The notes under the pieces were generated by a model, which saw only the letters and a list, made by a program, of their open reading frames with translations, did not search any database and was not told the DNA's origin. From an uncultured Prevotellaceae bacterium (GTDB lineage: Bacteria > Bacteroidota > Bacteroidia > Bacteroidales > Bacteroidaceae), in the NCBI GenBank assembly GCA_902769805.1, contig CACXQL010000024.1, positions 1 through 41,874 on the forward strand: a DNA stretch of 41,874 bases, read 5' to 3'. Every line of letters starts with the position of its first letter. Position 1 is the stretch's first letter. Position numbers and translations under genes: made by a program. Below, in pieces: positions 23,483 through 31,192 of this stretch.

Positions 23483-25243
23483 CTAAATTGACTCGATGAA
23501 TCTAACAATAGCCTGACGGTCTGCCTTCGGCAACTTATAGAACTTCTCCGTTGCTTTATAGGCATCCGACTGTTTAGAATAGCCATGCCACATGATAGCC
23601 TCAATGACAGTACGCGCCCGACAGTCATGCAGACGGTCATCATAACCCGTCAACTGACGGGAGAGTCCACGTCCCCAGAGCGGTGTCGTGCGACACCAAC
23701 CTGTACGGATGTCATTCACCATGAAGAGACGGTGCTGTACCATATCGGTATAGGGCCAGATGGTCTGATTCGGATATTTCGGCAGCATATTGTTGGCATC
23801 CTTGCCGATGCTGGCGGCATAAGCCTTGATGCTGGCATCTACCCAATAATTATCAGCACCTGTCTTCCATGAAGGACGGTGACACTGGGCACATCCTATC
23901 TCCGAGAAGAGCGTCTTACCACGCTTCACGTCCTCTTCATTCAGGTTACGGGCAGCAGGAACAGCCAGTCCACGATGCCATACCATGAACTGATAGTACT
24001 GCTTGTCAGTCATCTCCTCCTTGCCATGATAGTAGTCGTCATTGAGCAGATACTGCTCGAAGGTGTCCTTGTAACCAATATTAGGGGTGTTCAACACCTC
24101 AAAGACACGAGCCTTGATACCCTCGTCGGTGCCGTCGGCATAGTATGGATGCAGAATACTCAGCGGAGAAGCACCATTTTCCTTGATATATTTAATGACC
24201 TCCGCATCCTCACTCTGAGCCTGTGCCCATGCTGTGGTAGTGTAGAGCCAGTGGCGGTCGGAACGTGTCACATTGGTGATGTTCCAGATAGCATTGGCAC
24301 CGGCACCATCCTGAAGGGTACCACGCGTCATAGCATAGGTGAAACGCTTCAGAGGACCATGGTCACCATGGAACTTACCCGTATCATTATAGGGAGCAGC
24401 ATAGTAGGCGGAAGCCTTGAACTTATTAGCATCCTTGTCCCACATAGCAGGATTCAGTTCCACATACGGAGCCTCAGCAGCCCATTGTGCCTCGATATCC
24501 TCATCGGTAAGGGCATCCAATAGTCCTGTACCATAGATACCAATAGTAGACTCCAGGCGTACCTCATAATTTGTAGGTATCGGATTCGTATTGAATGCTG
24601 TAGGAGGGATGGTCACCTCCGGATAGATCAGCGAGTAGGATTCTCCGTCTGGGAAAGTCATGGACAGACCGCTTTCCATCGCTGTGACGTTCTTCCACTC
24701 AATCTTAATCTGAGTCTCATCAATAGGAGCCTTGAAGGGAGTCATCGCCTGTGTCTGTGGCATACCCGTCACCTCAGAGATATAGGCATTGTTATCTGGA
24801 TGGTAGATAACCAACAGGTAGCCGTTGCCGATAGTGTTCGCACGATACTCTGTCTGACGTTGTCCATGACCATAGGACGGATGACAGGTGATACATCCGT
24901 TACGTACCCATGCAGGTCCAAGTCCTTTACGGGGTTCCTGTTCGAAGGTATAGAGTTTCTCGAAGAATCCCTCACCCACATTGAAGTCCTGTTCCATACC
25001 TTTGACGGCATCCATGGCGGGAGCCGGAGCAGAATAGCTTGCCTTCTCGGTTGTTCCCAACGCTCCTCCAGGATACCATTCCTCAGCGGTGAACACATCG
25101 TTGGCCTTGCCGAATACTTCCTCGTCAGGAGTCAGCTCACCCATTCCTGTGACGCTGTCATCGTCAGAACAAGACACAAGCAGCAGCATTGCTGCTGCTA
25201 TGTAGAGATTTAATAATTTAAAAATTAAACAATGACGTTTCAT
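23483..25243 (-). CDS. Di-haem cytochrome c lipoprotein (DUF1111 / DHOR, thiol-oxidoreductase type)
   Basis: 586 residues. Lipoprotein signal ending LLLVSC (Cys25). Two c-type haem motifs CxxCH occur: GCITCH (Cys117-Cys120-His121) and GCAQCH (Cys451-Cys454-His455). The region around FEKLYTFEQEPRKGLGPAWVRNG and GLSRQLTGYDDRLHDCRARTVIEAIMWHG is the di-haem oxidoreductase (PF06537, formerly DUF1111) signature. Members are found with imelysin in iron-regulated operons such as Pseudomonas PA4370-PA4373. It is likely anchored outside the inner membrane. Enzymatic substrate unknown; peroxidase or redox handling of iron is inferred. The haem needs cytochrome c maturation. Confidence 0.9.
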   Translation of the reverse strand: MKRHCLIFKLLNLYIAAAMLLLVSCSDDDSVTGMGELTPDEEVFGKANDVFTAEEWYPGGALGTTEKASYSAPAPAMDAVKGMEQDFNVGEGFFEKLYTFEQEPRKGLGPAWVRNGCITCHPSYGHGQRQTEYRANTIGNGYLLVIYHPDNNAYISEVTGMPQTQAMTPFKAPIDETQIKIEWKNVTAMESGLSMTFPDGESYSLIYPEVTIPPTAFNTNPIPTNYEVRLESTIGIYGTGLLDALTDEDIEAQWAAEAPYVELNPAMWDKDANKFKASAYYAAPYNDTGKFHGDHGPLKRFTYAMTRGTLQDGAGANAIWNITNVTRSDRHWLYTTTAWAQAQSEDAEVIKYIKENGASPLSILHPYYADGTDEGIKARVFEVLNTPNIGYKDTFEQYLLNDDYYHGKEEMTDKQYYQFMVWHRGLAVPAARNLNEEDVKRGKTLFSEIGCAQCHRPSWKTGADNYWVDASIKAYAASIGKDANNMLPKYPNQTIWPYTDMVQHRLFMVNDIRTGWCRTTPLWGRGLSRQLTGYDDRLHDCRARTVIEAIMWHGYSKQSDAYKATEKFYKLPKADRQAIVRFIESI

Positions 25244-25310
25244 GTGTGGTCTTCCATTATAATTTTATAATTATTACATTATATAATTATTGCATTTTTA
25301 CTCCTACTTA

Positions 25311-26627
25311 CTACCAGTCCTCATCATCCTCGAAGGCGATATTCCAGATGGCACAGCAGTATTTCACGAAAGGTGACGGCATATTGCTGATGGCAGCAAT
25401 AGTGTTCACGAAAGCTCCTTCCAGACTCTCATTCACCTTGTTCTGATTCACGCTGGCAAAGAAAGTATGGAAACTATATCTATTGGCTGTTTTGTCGGTG
25501 GAACCTAACCAGATATTACGGATGGAACGGATGTTGTCACGGAAGTCGGCGATAGAGTTATAGCTATAGGGAGACTCCACATAAGACACATCACCAGAAG
25601 AGAACGGATTGGCAATCTTCGCCGTCCCGACCTCGTTGGCAATACCCACACAACTACCCTCATCGTCAGAGAGTACCTGTGCGATAGCTGACTTGAGTGA
25701 CTTGAACGTACTCTTGCTGTTGATGCCGGCACCTGTTAAGTTTTCGCCATAGCTGAGACCAGCCTCGGTAGTATAGGGAAGACCTGCTGCCTTGACAACA
25801 GCCACACGACTGGTATTCTTCTCTCCCTCCCATGCTACCTGCAACTGGAAGCAACGCTGCTTCAACAGGGTGCAGATGGTCTGGGCGTATGCCAGTTCTT
25901 GTTCACCGGTAATCTTCTCGAAGCCCTTATAGGTGTCTGTTCCTTGGAACTCAGCCACCTTACGGGGCTGACCGTCACGGAAGAGGATGAACTCCATAGC
26001 ATGGAAACCGAGGATGGTAGCATCGTCCAGCATCTCTTCACTCATGCCTTTGTTGAAGTAGCTCAACAGCAAAGAACGGTTCAGAGGCCATGAGTCGATG
26101 GTCGGGTCAATGTCAAAGTCAGAGGCGGCACCCATCAGGAAGGCCTCTGAGCGTTCCCAGTTCAGACGAGCATCCTTGAAGTCCTCGCAGGCTTTGTTGA
26201 TCTGTGCCTGTGTGATGGTGCTGACGGTGAGACCCTTCAGTGTCTTTTCCAAGTCCTCTACATCATCGGCGAGTTTAGTATAGGTAGGTACGATAACATT
26301 GTCTACCAGGTTCCTGAGGACCTGATACAGATACTCTTCCTGCATCTCCGTCAGTTTGGAAGAGGCAATGATATTGTTTGCTTTCGTCAACTCATCGACC
26401 AGATTCTCACAGCCGTCAATGGCATCATTACCGAAACGCTTGTCATTGTAGTTGGCAGGAGTGGTATTTGCTGGATACGTATCATTATCCACTTGAGGAG
26501 CCGTGATGACGATATTGAACTCGTCACTCCCTCCCCCTCCATTGTCATTGTTACTGTCACTACATGCGGTAAATGTCACGGCACCCATCAACAGTGCCAT
26601 CGATAAAATCATTTTGTTTTTCATCAT
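25311..26627 (-). CDS. Imelysin-family lipoprotein (Peptidase M75 domain, iron-related)
   Basis: 438 residues. Lipoprotein signal (TFTACSD, Cys22) followed by a Gly/Asp linker. The imelysin (PF09375) domain shows the GxHxxE motif (GFHAMEF, His209 and Glu212), DFDIDPTIDSWPLNRS, and the helical repeat AFRDNIRSIRNIWLG near residues 375-390, with a second half typical of the twofold helical-bundle fold. The family includes EfeO/IrpA/IcmP proteins that bind iron or an iron complex in the periplasm; peptidase activity is disputed. It lies between a porin and a di-haem cytochrome gene, a known pairing. Surface exposure is possible. Confidence 0.92.
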   Translation of the reverse strand: MMKNKMILSMALLMGAVTFTACSDSNNDNGGGGSDEFNIVITAPQVDNDTYPANTTPANYNDKRFGNDAIDGCENLVDELTKANNIIASSKLTEMQEEYLYQVLRNLVDNVIVPTYTKLADDVEDLEKTLKGLTVSTITQAQINKACEDFKDARLNWERSEAFLMGAASDFDIDPTIDSWPLNRSLLLSYFNKGMSEEMLDDATILGFHAMEFILFRDGQPRKVAEFQGTDTYKGFEKITGEQELAYAQTICTLLKQRCFQLQVAWEGEKNTSRVAVVKAAGLPYTTEAGLSYGENLTGAGINSKSTFKSLKSAIAQVLSDDEGSCVGIANEVGTAKIANPFSSGDVSYVESPYSYNSIADFRDNIRSIRNIWLGSTDKTANRYSFHTFFASVNQNKVNESLEGAFVNTIAAISNMPSPFVKYCCAIWNIAFEDDEDW

Positions 26628-26662
26628 CTCAAATTATAATTTAGTTTTTATTATATATATCT

Positions 26663-27949
26663 TCAAAAGAACCATCCCTCATACGCCACACCGATATTCA
26701 CTGACGGCTCGTCGTTATACAGGGCTTTCAGGAAGCGCTTGGAATACTCTGCCTTGATAACCACCTGCTTGACAGGGTGGTAGTTGACACCAAAAGCCAT
26801 ACGCTTCACCTCTGTGTAGCTGTAGTCTGTACCTTTTGTCTGACTGGCATAAGGATTATACTGCTCATAGCGTCCGAAGATATACATCTTCTGGTTCTGA
26901 TGACGCAGGGAGGCTATCTGTGAGAAGATGTCATAGCCTGCCTCAATACCGACAGCATAGGCATTCTTACTGACAAAGGCAGAGTGCTTGTATGGTGACT
27001 TGGAGTTCAGCCTGTTATAGACATATTTCAGTTGCTCGGCATCGCCTAAGTAACCATAGTCTGCCTGTCCACGTATAATCCAGTTGTGGGCATTATAGGT
27101 AAAGTCAAAGGACCCGATAGCCACCACACCTTTGTATTCAGCATCCACCCCGTTGGCATTACGCGGATAACTGTTGCCGATGCTGTGTCCATAGTAGCCA
27201 CTGAGTCCGATGCGCAAGCCAGGGACAGTATAGTTATCCATACGCAGGGCGATACCGTATTTATTGGCTATATCGAACTCCAACGGTGACTTATGACCTT
27301 TGTGTATCCAGCCAGTATTCGTGAAATGATCGGCATTCAGTCCCGCAAGGAACTGTGCCTCATAGCGGAAGTCCTTATAGCGTCCCCAAAACGAGACACC
27401 TGTCTGATGCCATGTGGAAGGCAGAATGGTATTCTCTCCTTCAGGACGATACACAGTGAAGAAGTTCAGAGGCTCATGATGGGCGTTATTCAGTCCTACG
27501 GGAACGACAATATGTCCGGCTCGGATATTTGCCCAAGGAGCAAACGACTTCTGGATCCAGAACTGTTCCAGCTCTACCTCACCGCCTTTCTCTGTCTCCT
27601 GTTCCCATTCGCCACCTTCCTCGTCTTCTTTTTCGTAGGCGATACCATTGCCTCCGTGCTCAAACTCTATCTCCGTACTGAACGACCAGCCCTTGCCGAA
27701 ATCATAACCTAGATAGATGACAGCATGAGGGATGTCGAAACGTCCGTGACTGGGATCATTCTTATGTTCCTCTGGTTGACTATAGCGACTGACATGGTCG
27801 CTGTAATAGTTGCGTGAGTAGGCTACTTCTCCATAGCCGCCCACATGAAGACGACTGAGGATAGAACGATTCGCCACACTATCGTTTTGGGCACTGGCTG
27901 CTGTTATGCAACACATTGTCACTATCAGAAAGACTATTCTTTTCATCAT
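26663..27949 (-). CDS. Outer-membrane beta-barrel porin-like protein
   Basis: 428 residues. Signal peptide about 1-20, then alternating strand patterns (LHVGGYGEVAYSRNYY, DIPHAVIYLGYDFGKGWSFSTEIEFEHGG, VELEQFWIQKSFAPWANIRAGHIVVPVGL), ending in an aromatic residue (GVAYEGWFF), as in barrel proteins assembled by BAM. It resembles phosphate-selective or maltose-type porins of Bacteroidetes that accompany imelysin genes. Acidic inner segments (EKEDEEGGEWEQETEKGG, about 122-140) suggest a cation-binding loop. It is the first gene of the operon, with a strong promoter at 27974-28004. Substrate unknown; metal or an iron complex is inferred from context. Confidence 0.85.
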   Translation of the reverse strand: MMKRIVFLIVTMCCITAASAQNDSVANRSILSRLHVGGYGEVAYSRNYYSDHVSRYSQPEEHKNDPSHGRFDIPHAVIYLGYDFGKGWSFSTEIEFEHGGNGIAYEKEDEEGGEWEQETEKGGEVELEQFWIQKSFAPWANIRAGHIVVPVGLNNAHHEPLNFFTVYRPEGENTILPSTWHQTGVSFWGRYKDFRYEAQFLAGLNADHFTNTGWIHKGHKSPLEFDIANKYGIALRMDNYTVPGLRIGLSGYYGHSIGNSYPRNANGVDAEYKGVVAIGSFDFTYNAHNWIIRGQADYGYLGDAEQLKYVYNRLNSKSPYKHSAFVSKNAYAVGIEAGYDIFSQIASLRHQNQKMYIFGRYEQYNPYASQTKGTDYSYTEVKRMAFGVNYHPVKQVVIKAEYSKRFLKALYNDEPSVNIGVAYEGWFF

Positions 27950-27973
27950 TTTTATTCTTCAAATTTGACGATG

Positions 27974-28004
27974 CAAAGGTACTTTATTCAGAATTCTTCT
28001 ACAA
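27974..28004 (-). promoter_or_regulatory. Promoter of the porin-imelysin-di-haem-permease-TonB operon
   Basis: Minus-strand TTG (28004-28002) and a perfect TACCTTTG (27981-27974) are 20 bp apart. The leader is about 20 bases. It is divergent from the promoter of the hemerythrin-LuxR regulator, with 31 bp between the two core promoters. Confidence 0.75.
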
Positions 28005-28035
28005 TACCTAAAAATAATGAATTTGCCTGAAAGTA

Positions 28036-28066
28036 TTGTATAAGTCGTGCAAAAGCTGTAATTTTG
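28036..28066 (+). promoter_or_regulatory. Promoter of the hemerythrin-LuxR regulator gene
   Basis: TTG at 28036-28038 and a perfect TAATTTTG at 28059-28066, spaced 20 bp. An AAGGG Shine-Dalgarno-like segment lies six bases before the ATG at 28098. Confidence 0.7.
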
Positions 28067-28097
28067 CGACATCAAATAATAAATAAGGTATAAGGGT

Positions 28098-29057
28098 ATG
28101 AAGAATCTGAAGATGTATGAAGCCAATGATAAGATGATTACACTTATCAAGGACAACTATAACCTGTTGCAGACATTAGGGAGTTTCGGCATCAAACTGG
28201 GCTTTGGCGACAAGACCGTCCGTGAGACCTGTGAGCTGAACCATGTGGATACATACACGTTCCTTGCTGTAGCCAACTTCACCATGAACGGATATACTGA
28301 CTATGATGAGGACAGCCAGATAGACATCCGTACCCTGCTCCGCTATTTGGAGGCAAGCCACACCTACTTCCTGGACTACCAGTTGCCGTCTATCCGCAGA
28401 CAACTGGCGGAGAGTTTCAATGAACAGGACTCCTTAGGTCATCTCATCATGAAATTCTATGACGGCTATGCCCGTGAGATACAACGGCACATGAAATACG
28501 AAGAGAAGACTCTCTTTCCTTATGTGTCTGCCTTATTAGATGGTCAGCCCATGAGTAATTATAATGTGGAGACCTTTTCCAAGCATCATGAATCAACCGA
28601 CAAGGCTTTACGTGAACTGAAACTCATGATCATCAAATATCTGCCCTCTGATCCGCAAAGCAACAACAAACTGACAGCGACGCTCTATGATATCTATAAC
28701 AATGAGGAGTGGCTGAAACAACATGCCGAGGTGGAGGATCGTATCTTCGTACCTGCTATCCGTCGTCTGGAACAGGAGATTAAACAGAACGACGTGACAA
28801 AGAATATCTCTACGATGGTATTTAAGAACGGACAAGATGCGAACGAGACACTTTCCGACCGTGAGCGTGATGTCATTATCGCCTTGGTACAGGGTATGTC
28901 TAACAAAGAGATTGCCGACCACCTCTATATCTCCGTCAATACTGTCATCACTCATCGACGTAATATTGCCCGTAAACTACAGATCCATTCTCCTGCAGGA
29001 CTGACAATATACGCCATCGTCAACGGCTTGGTGGATATCTCTGCCGTGAAGCTATAA
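28098..29057 (+). CDS. Hemerythrin-domain LuxR-type transcriptional regulator
   Basis: 319 residues. Residues ~1-60 resemble the N-terminal domain of ScdA/YtfE-type di-iron proteins. Residues ~75-225 form a hemerythrin-like helical bundle with ligand motifs ASHTYF (His88), HMKYEE (His131, Glu135), SKHHEST (His163/164) and HAEVED (His209, Glu213). Residues ~250-315 are a LuxR C-terminal helix-turn-helix (LSDRERDVIIALVQGMSNKEIADHLYISVNTVITHRRNI). The di-iron centre suggests sensing of oxygen, NO or iron, by analogy with other hemerythrins. It is transcribed divergently from the porin-imelysin operon, a probable target. Its stop abuts the stop of the convergent nuclease gene with no gap. Confidence 0.9.
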   Translation: MKNLKMYEANDKMITLIKDNYNLLQTLGSFGIKLGFGDKTVRETCELNHVDTYTFLAVANFTMNGYTDYDEDSQIDIRTLLRYLEASHTYFLDYQLPSIRRQLAESFNEQDSLGHLIMKFYDGYAREIQRHMKYEEKTLFPYVSALLDGQPMSNYNVETFSKHHESTDKALRELKLMIIKYLPSDPQSNNKLTATLYDIYNNEEWLKQHAEVEDRIFVPAIRRLEQEIKQNDVTKNISTMVFKNGQDANETLSDRERDVIIALVQGMSNKEIADHLYISVNTVITHRRNIARKLQIHSPAGLTIYAIVNGLVDISAVKL

Positions 29058-29837
29058 TTACCAGTCAGAGATATTGGACTTCGCCTCGATGCGGTTCTCA
29101 ATATCATCGTCAAGGGCAGAAAAGAAATCCATGCCTGTAAGTTGTTCTATCTCATCAACAGAACGGACTGCCTGTCCCATGGGTTGGTTGCTACCGTTGT
29201 TCTCGTAGATGAAACCGATAGCGGCAGGGTACTTGCCTGTACGGAGCACTACTTTATAGAATGCCTCAGGAACAGTAATACGACGATTGCGCTGACGTCC
29301 TATCGTCTTATGGGTATCACCGCGGAAGATGGGACCGCAGACGATATAAACCCTGTCGTAGCGCTTTGCCCATGTACGGCACTGTACTTCCAAATCGTTC
29401 CAGTCACCACCGTTCAGCTTACCGTTCTGCGGACAGATATTCGTCATCAGGAAACTCTCCTCCTGTGCACGCTGACTCCATTTATTATCACCAGAAGGAC
29501 ACATATGACCACGACTGTATCCCGACTGCATATAGTCAAAGGTGGTGACAGGACTGCCCTTCACCTCCTCATCGGGATGGAAGGCAACACCCTTACGCCT
29601 GTAGCTTCCTGTGACATGATTACCCGTGAGATACCATGAGACAGCAAGGGGGATGCGCATTGTCTCGGAATACCATGCCTTGTAGGCATATCGCTGCAAA
29701 AACGTGACATCCTGACGGAGACGTACATCCGTAAGATTCTTCTCTGATTCCAAGGATGTCTGTTGCTCGACACGCTGTCCACAGGACTGCATACACAGCA
29801 GCATAATGGCTGCAAGGAGAAGGGATAGTCTTTTCAT
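29058..29837 (-). CDS. DNA/RNA non-specific endonuclease (NUC1 type), lipoprotein
   Basis: 259 residues from the ATG at 29837; a further upstream start at 29876 would add 13 residues and overlap the permease gene. The signal LLCMQSC (Cys19) suggests a lipoprotein. The catalytic core is SRGHMCPSGDNKW (the DRGH motif with Ser for Asp) and TNICPQNGKLNGGDWNDLE (metal-binding Asn), typical of the beta-beta-alpha-metal endonuclease family. It probably degrades external DNA or RNA for nutrients. It follows the FetB-like gene by one base, so it is probably translationally coupled to the exporter genes, which is an odd pairing. Nothing suggests a toxin system (no immunity gene). Confidence 0.88.
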   Translation of the reverse strand: MKRLSLLLAAIMLLCMQSCGQRVEQQTSLESEKNLTDVRLRQDVTFLQRYAYKAWYSETMRIPLAVSWYLTGNHVTGSYRRKGVAFHPDEEVKGSPVTTFDYMQSGYSRGHMCPSGDNKWSQRAQEESFLMTNICPQNGKLNGGDWNDLEVQCRTWAKRYDRVYIVCGPIFRGDTHKTIGRQRNRRITVPEAFYKVVLRTGKYPAAIGFIYENNGSNQPMGQAVRSVDEIEQLTGMDFFSALDDDIENRIEAKSNISDW

Positions 29838-29838
29838 A

Positions 29839-30558
29839 TCAACTGATTCGGGTATAGATATAAATGGTAAATACAAGGGTGAGCATCGTGCTGCACAATG
29901 CCGCGGATGTCATGACGGCAAGGAATGCCACTGACTGTAAGGGAGAGAAACCTCCTATCAGCATTCCACACAGCAGCGAGGGCATGAATACCAGTCCTAC
30001 TAACAACAGGAGTGACAGGGCTGGAGTGAAGGCTCGTGTGATAGCTTTCGTCAAGAAAGGACGCAACGCCTCTAACTTAGATGCCCCGTTACCCTTCAGA
30101 TACTCCATCAGTTCTGGATGCTGCCGACGCTCCAACACATAGGTGGTGATACCGCGGCGACAGATGAAGAGTGCCTCCGCCTGAAGCATCGTCATCACCG
30201 GAATGAAATACGTGGCAGAGAAGAGGTGACTGGCATCTATCAATAGTAATACAAGGATGCCCATGACTAAAGTCACTACCGTCATACTGACATAGATGGG
30301 AATCTTCTGCCAGCGACGCTTGCAATAGACTGCGGTAGCAATACCACTGGTCAGCAACACCCACAGGATGTTCAGCCAGGCCTTATCCCACAGGAAGATA
30401 TAGTGAAGACAGATGGCAAGGACGATGAGGGTGACAGCCAGACGACCTATCACCGTCGCAGACATCCTCAGGAAACGACGGTCCAGACGGTATAATATCA
30501 TGGCTGGTATCAACAACAACAGGATACCGATAACCAATTGGGGAATGGTGATATTCAT
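29839..30558 (-). CDS. fetB: FetB-like ABC transporter permease (UPF0014)
   Basis: 239 residues with about seven membrane segments. The segment VMTMLQAEALFICRRGITTYVLERRQHPELMEYLKGNGASKLEALRPFLTKAITRAFTPALS is typical of FetB/YbbM, and the next segment LVFMPSLLCGMLIGGFSPLQSVAF is the conserved P-x-L-x-x-G-x-I-x-G-G-x-x-P motif. In E. coli FetAB exports iron and raises resistance to oxidative stress. It overlaps the fetA-like gene by four bases (ATGA) and sits next to the hemerythrin regulator, consistent with iron handling. Exact substrate in this organism is inferred. Confidence 0.9.
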   Translation of the reverse strand: MNITIPQLVIGILLLLIPAMILYRLDRRFLRMSATVIGRLAVTLIVLAICLHYIFLWDKAWLNILWVLLTSGIATAVYCKRRWQKIPIYVSMTVVTLVMGILVLLLIDASHLFSATYFIPVMTMLQAEALFICRRGITTYVLERRQHPELMEYLKGNGASKLEALRPFLTKAITRAFTPALSLLLLVGLVFMPSLLCGMLIGGFSPLQSVAFLAVMTSAALCSTMLTLVFTIYIYTRIS

Positions 30559-31115
30559 AATTGTATCTGATTTTGTAGGATTCGTGAATTGACTGCAAGG
30601 ACGGTAGCCCCTCTGTTGGCAGCCTCCTGCAGCAGACGATCGACTTCCTCCATCGTTTCAGCAGTGATAGGCGCAGCAGGCTCATCGACAATCAACAGGC
30701 GCTTCTCTAACTGTAATGCATTATGGAGCAATAGCAGATAACGCTCGTCTGCAGAGAGCTCCGTCCAACGACGACCGTCAGTAGGAACCTTATAGGAGGC
30801 CTCTCCCCTATTGACATCCAGTCCGAACAGCATCTCCGACAAGTCTCCAATACTGTCATAGTCCTCAATAGCCGTCAGGTACTGCGGCACATAGGCTGTC
30901 TGCTTGCGGAAATAGGGAGCCGAGAGAGGTGTCAGCAGTTCTCCGTCAATACTGATATGTCCACTGTCAATGGGTATCAGACCCAAGATAGCACGCAATA
31001 ACGTAGTCTTACCAGTCCCCTCCGAGCCTGTCAGACATACCAGTTGTCCATCACCTACCTCCAAGGACAGGGAATGAATCAATGGCTCTATCGTTACATG
31101 ATGCAGTTCTAACAT
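30555..31115 (-). CDS. fetA: FetA-like ABC transporter ATP-binding protein
   Basis: 186 residues, short for an ABC ATPase but normal for FetA. Walker A GSEGTGKT (30-37), Q-loop AYVPQYL (74-80), a divergent signature ELSADERYLLLL (119-130, LSGGE expected) and Walker B RLLIVDEP (139-146). The switch position reads AVNSR, where the usual His is Asn. It pairs with the FetB-like permease. The promoter has a TATCTTTG box at 31137-31130 and lies back to back with the aguA promoter, with a heptamer array between them. Confidence 0.85.
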   Translation of the reverse strand: MLELHHVTIEPLIHSLSLEVGDGQLVCLTGSEGTGKTTLLRAILGLIPIDSGHISIDGELLTPLSAPYFRKQTAYVPQYLTAIEDYDSIGDLSEMLFGLDVNRGEASYKVPTDGRRWTELSADERYLLLLHNALQLEKRLLIVDEPAAPITAETMEEVDRLLQEAANRGATVLAVNSRILQNQIQL

Positions 31116-31147
31116 CGTCTATTTTTGTGCAAAGATACAAAATAATT

Positions 31148-31175
31148 GAGAATTGAAAATTGAAAATTGAAAATT
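31148..31175. repeat. Heptamer array between the fetA-like and aguA start sites
   Basis: GAGAATT followed by three GAAAATT units. It sits in the 77-bp divergent promoter region, supplying TTG trinucleotides spaced by 7 bp upstream of the aguA -7 box. Confidence 0.8.
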
Positions 31176-31188
31176 ATTTGTAATTTTG
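31160..31188 (+). promoter_or_regulatory. Probable promoter of aguA, leaderless
   Basis: A perfect TAATTTTG (31181-31188) ends five bases before the ATG at 31193. A TTG at 31160-31162 lies 18 bp upstream, slightly short of the usual spacing, and is part of the heptamer array. Confidence 0.5.
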
Positions 31189-31192
31189 CGCC

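Noticed and set aside
29058-29837. Nuclease toxin or defence gene
   Set aside because: It is a NUC1-type lipoprotein with no immunity or secretion-system partner; nutrient scavenging is the simpler reading.
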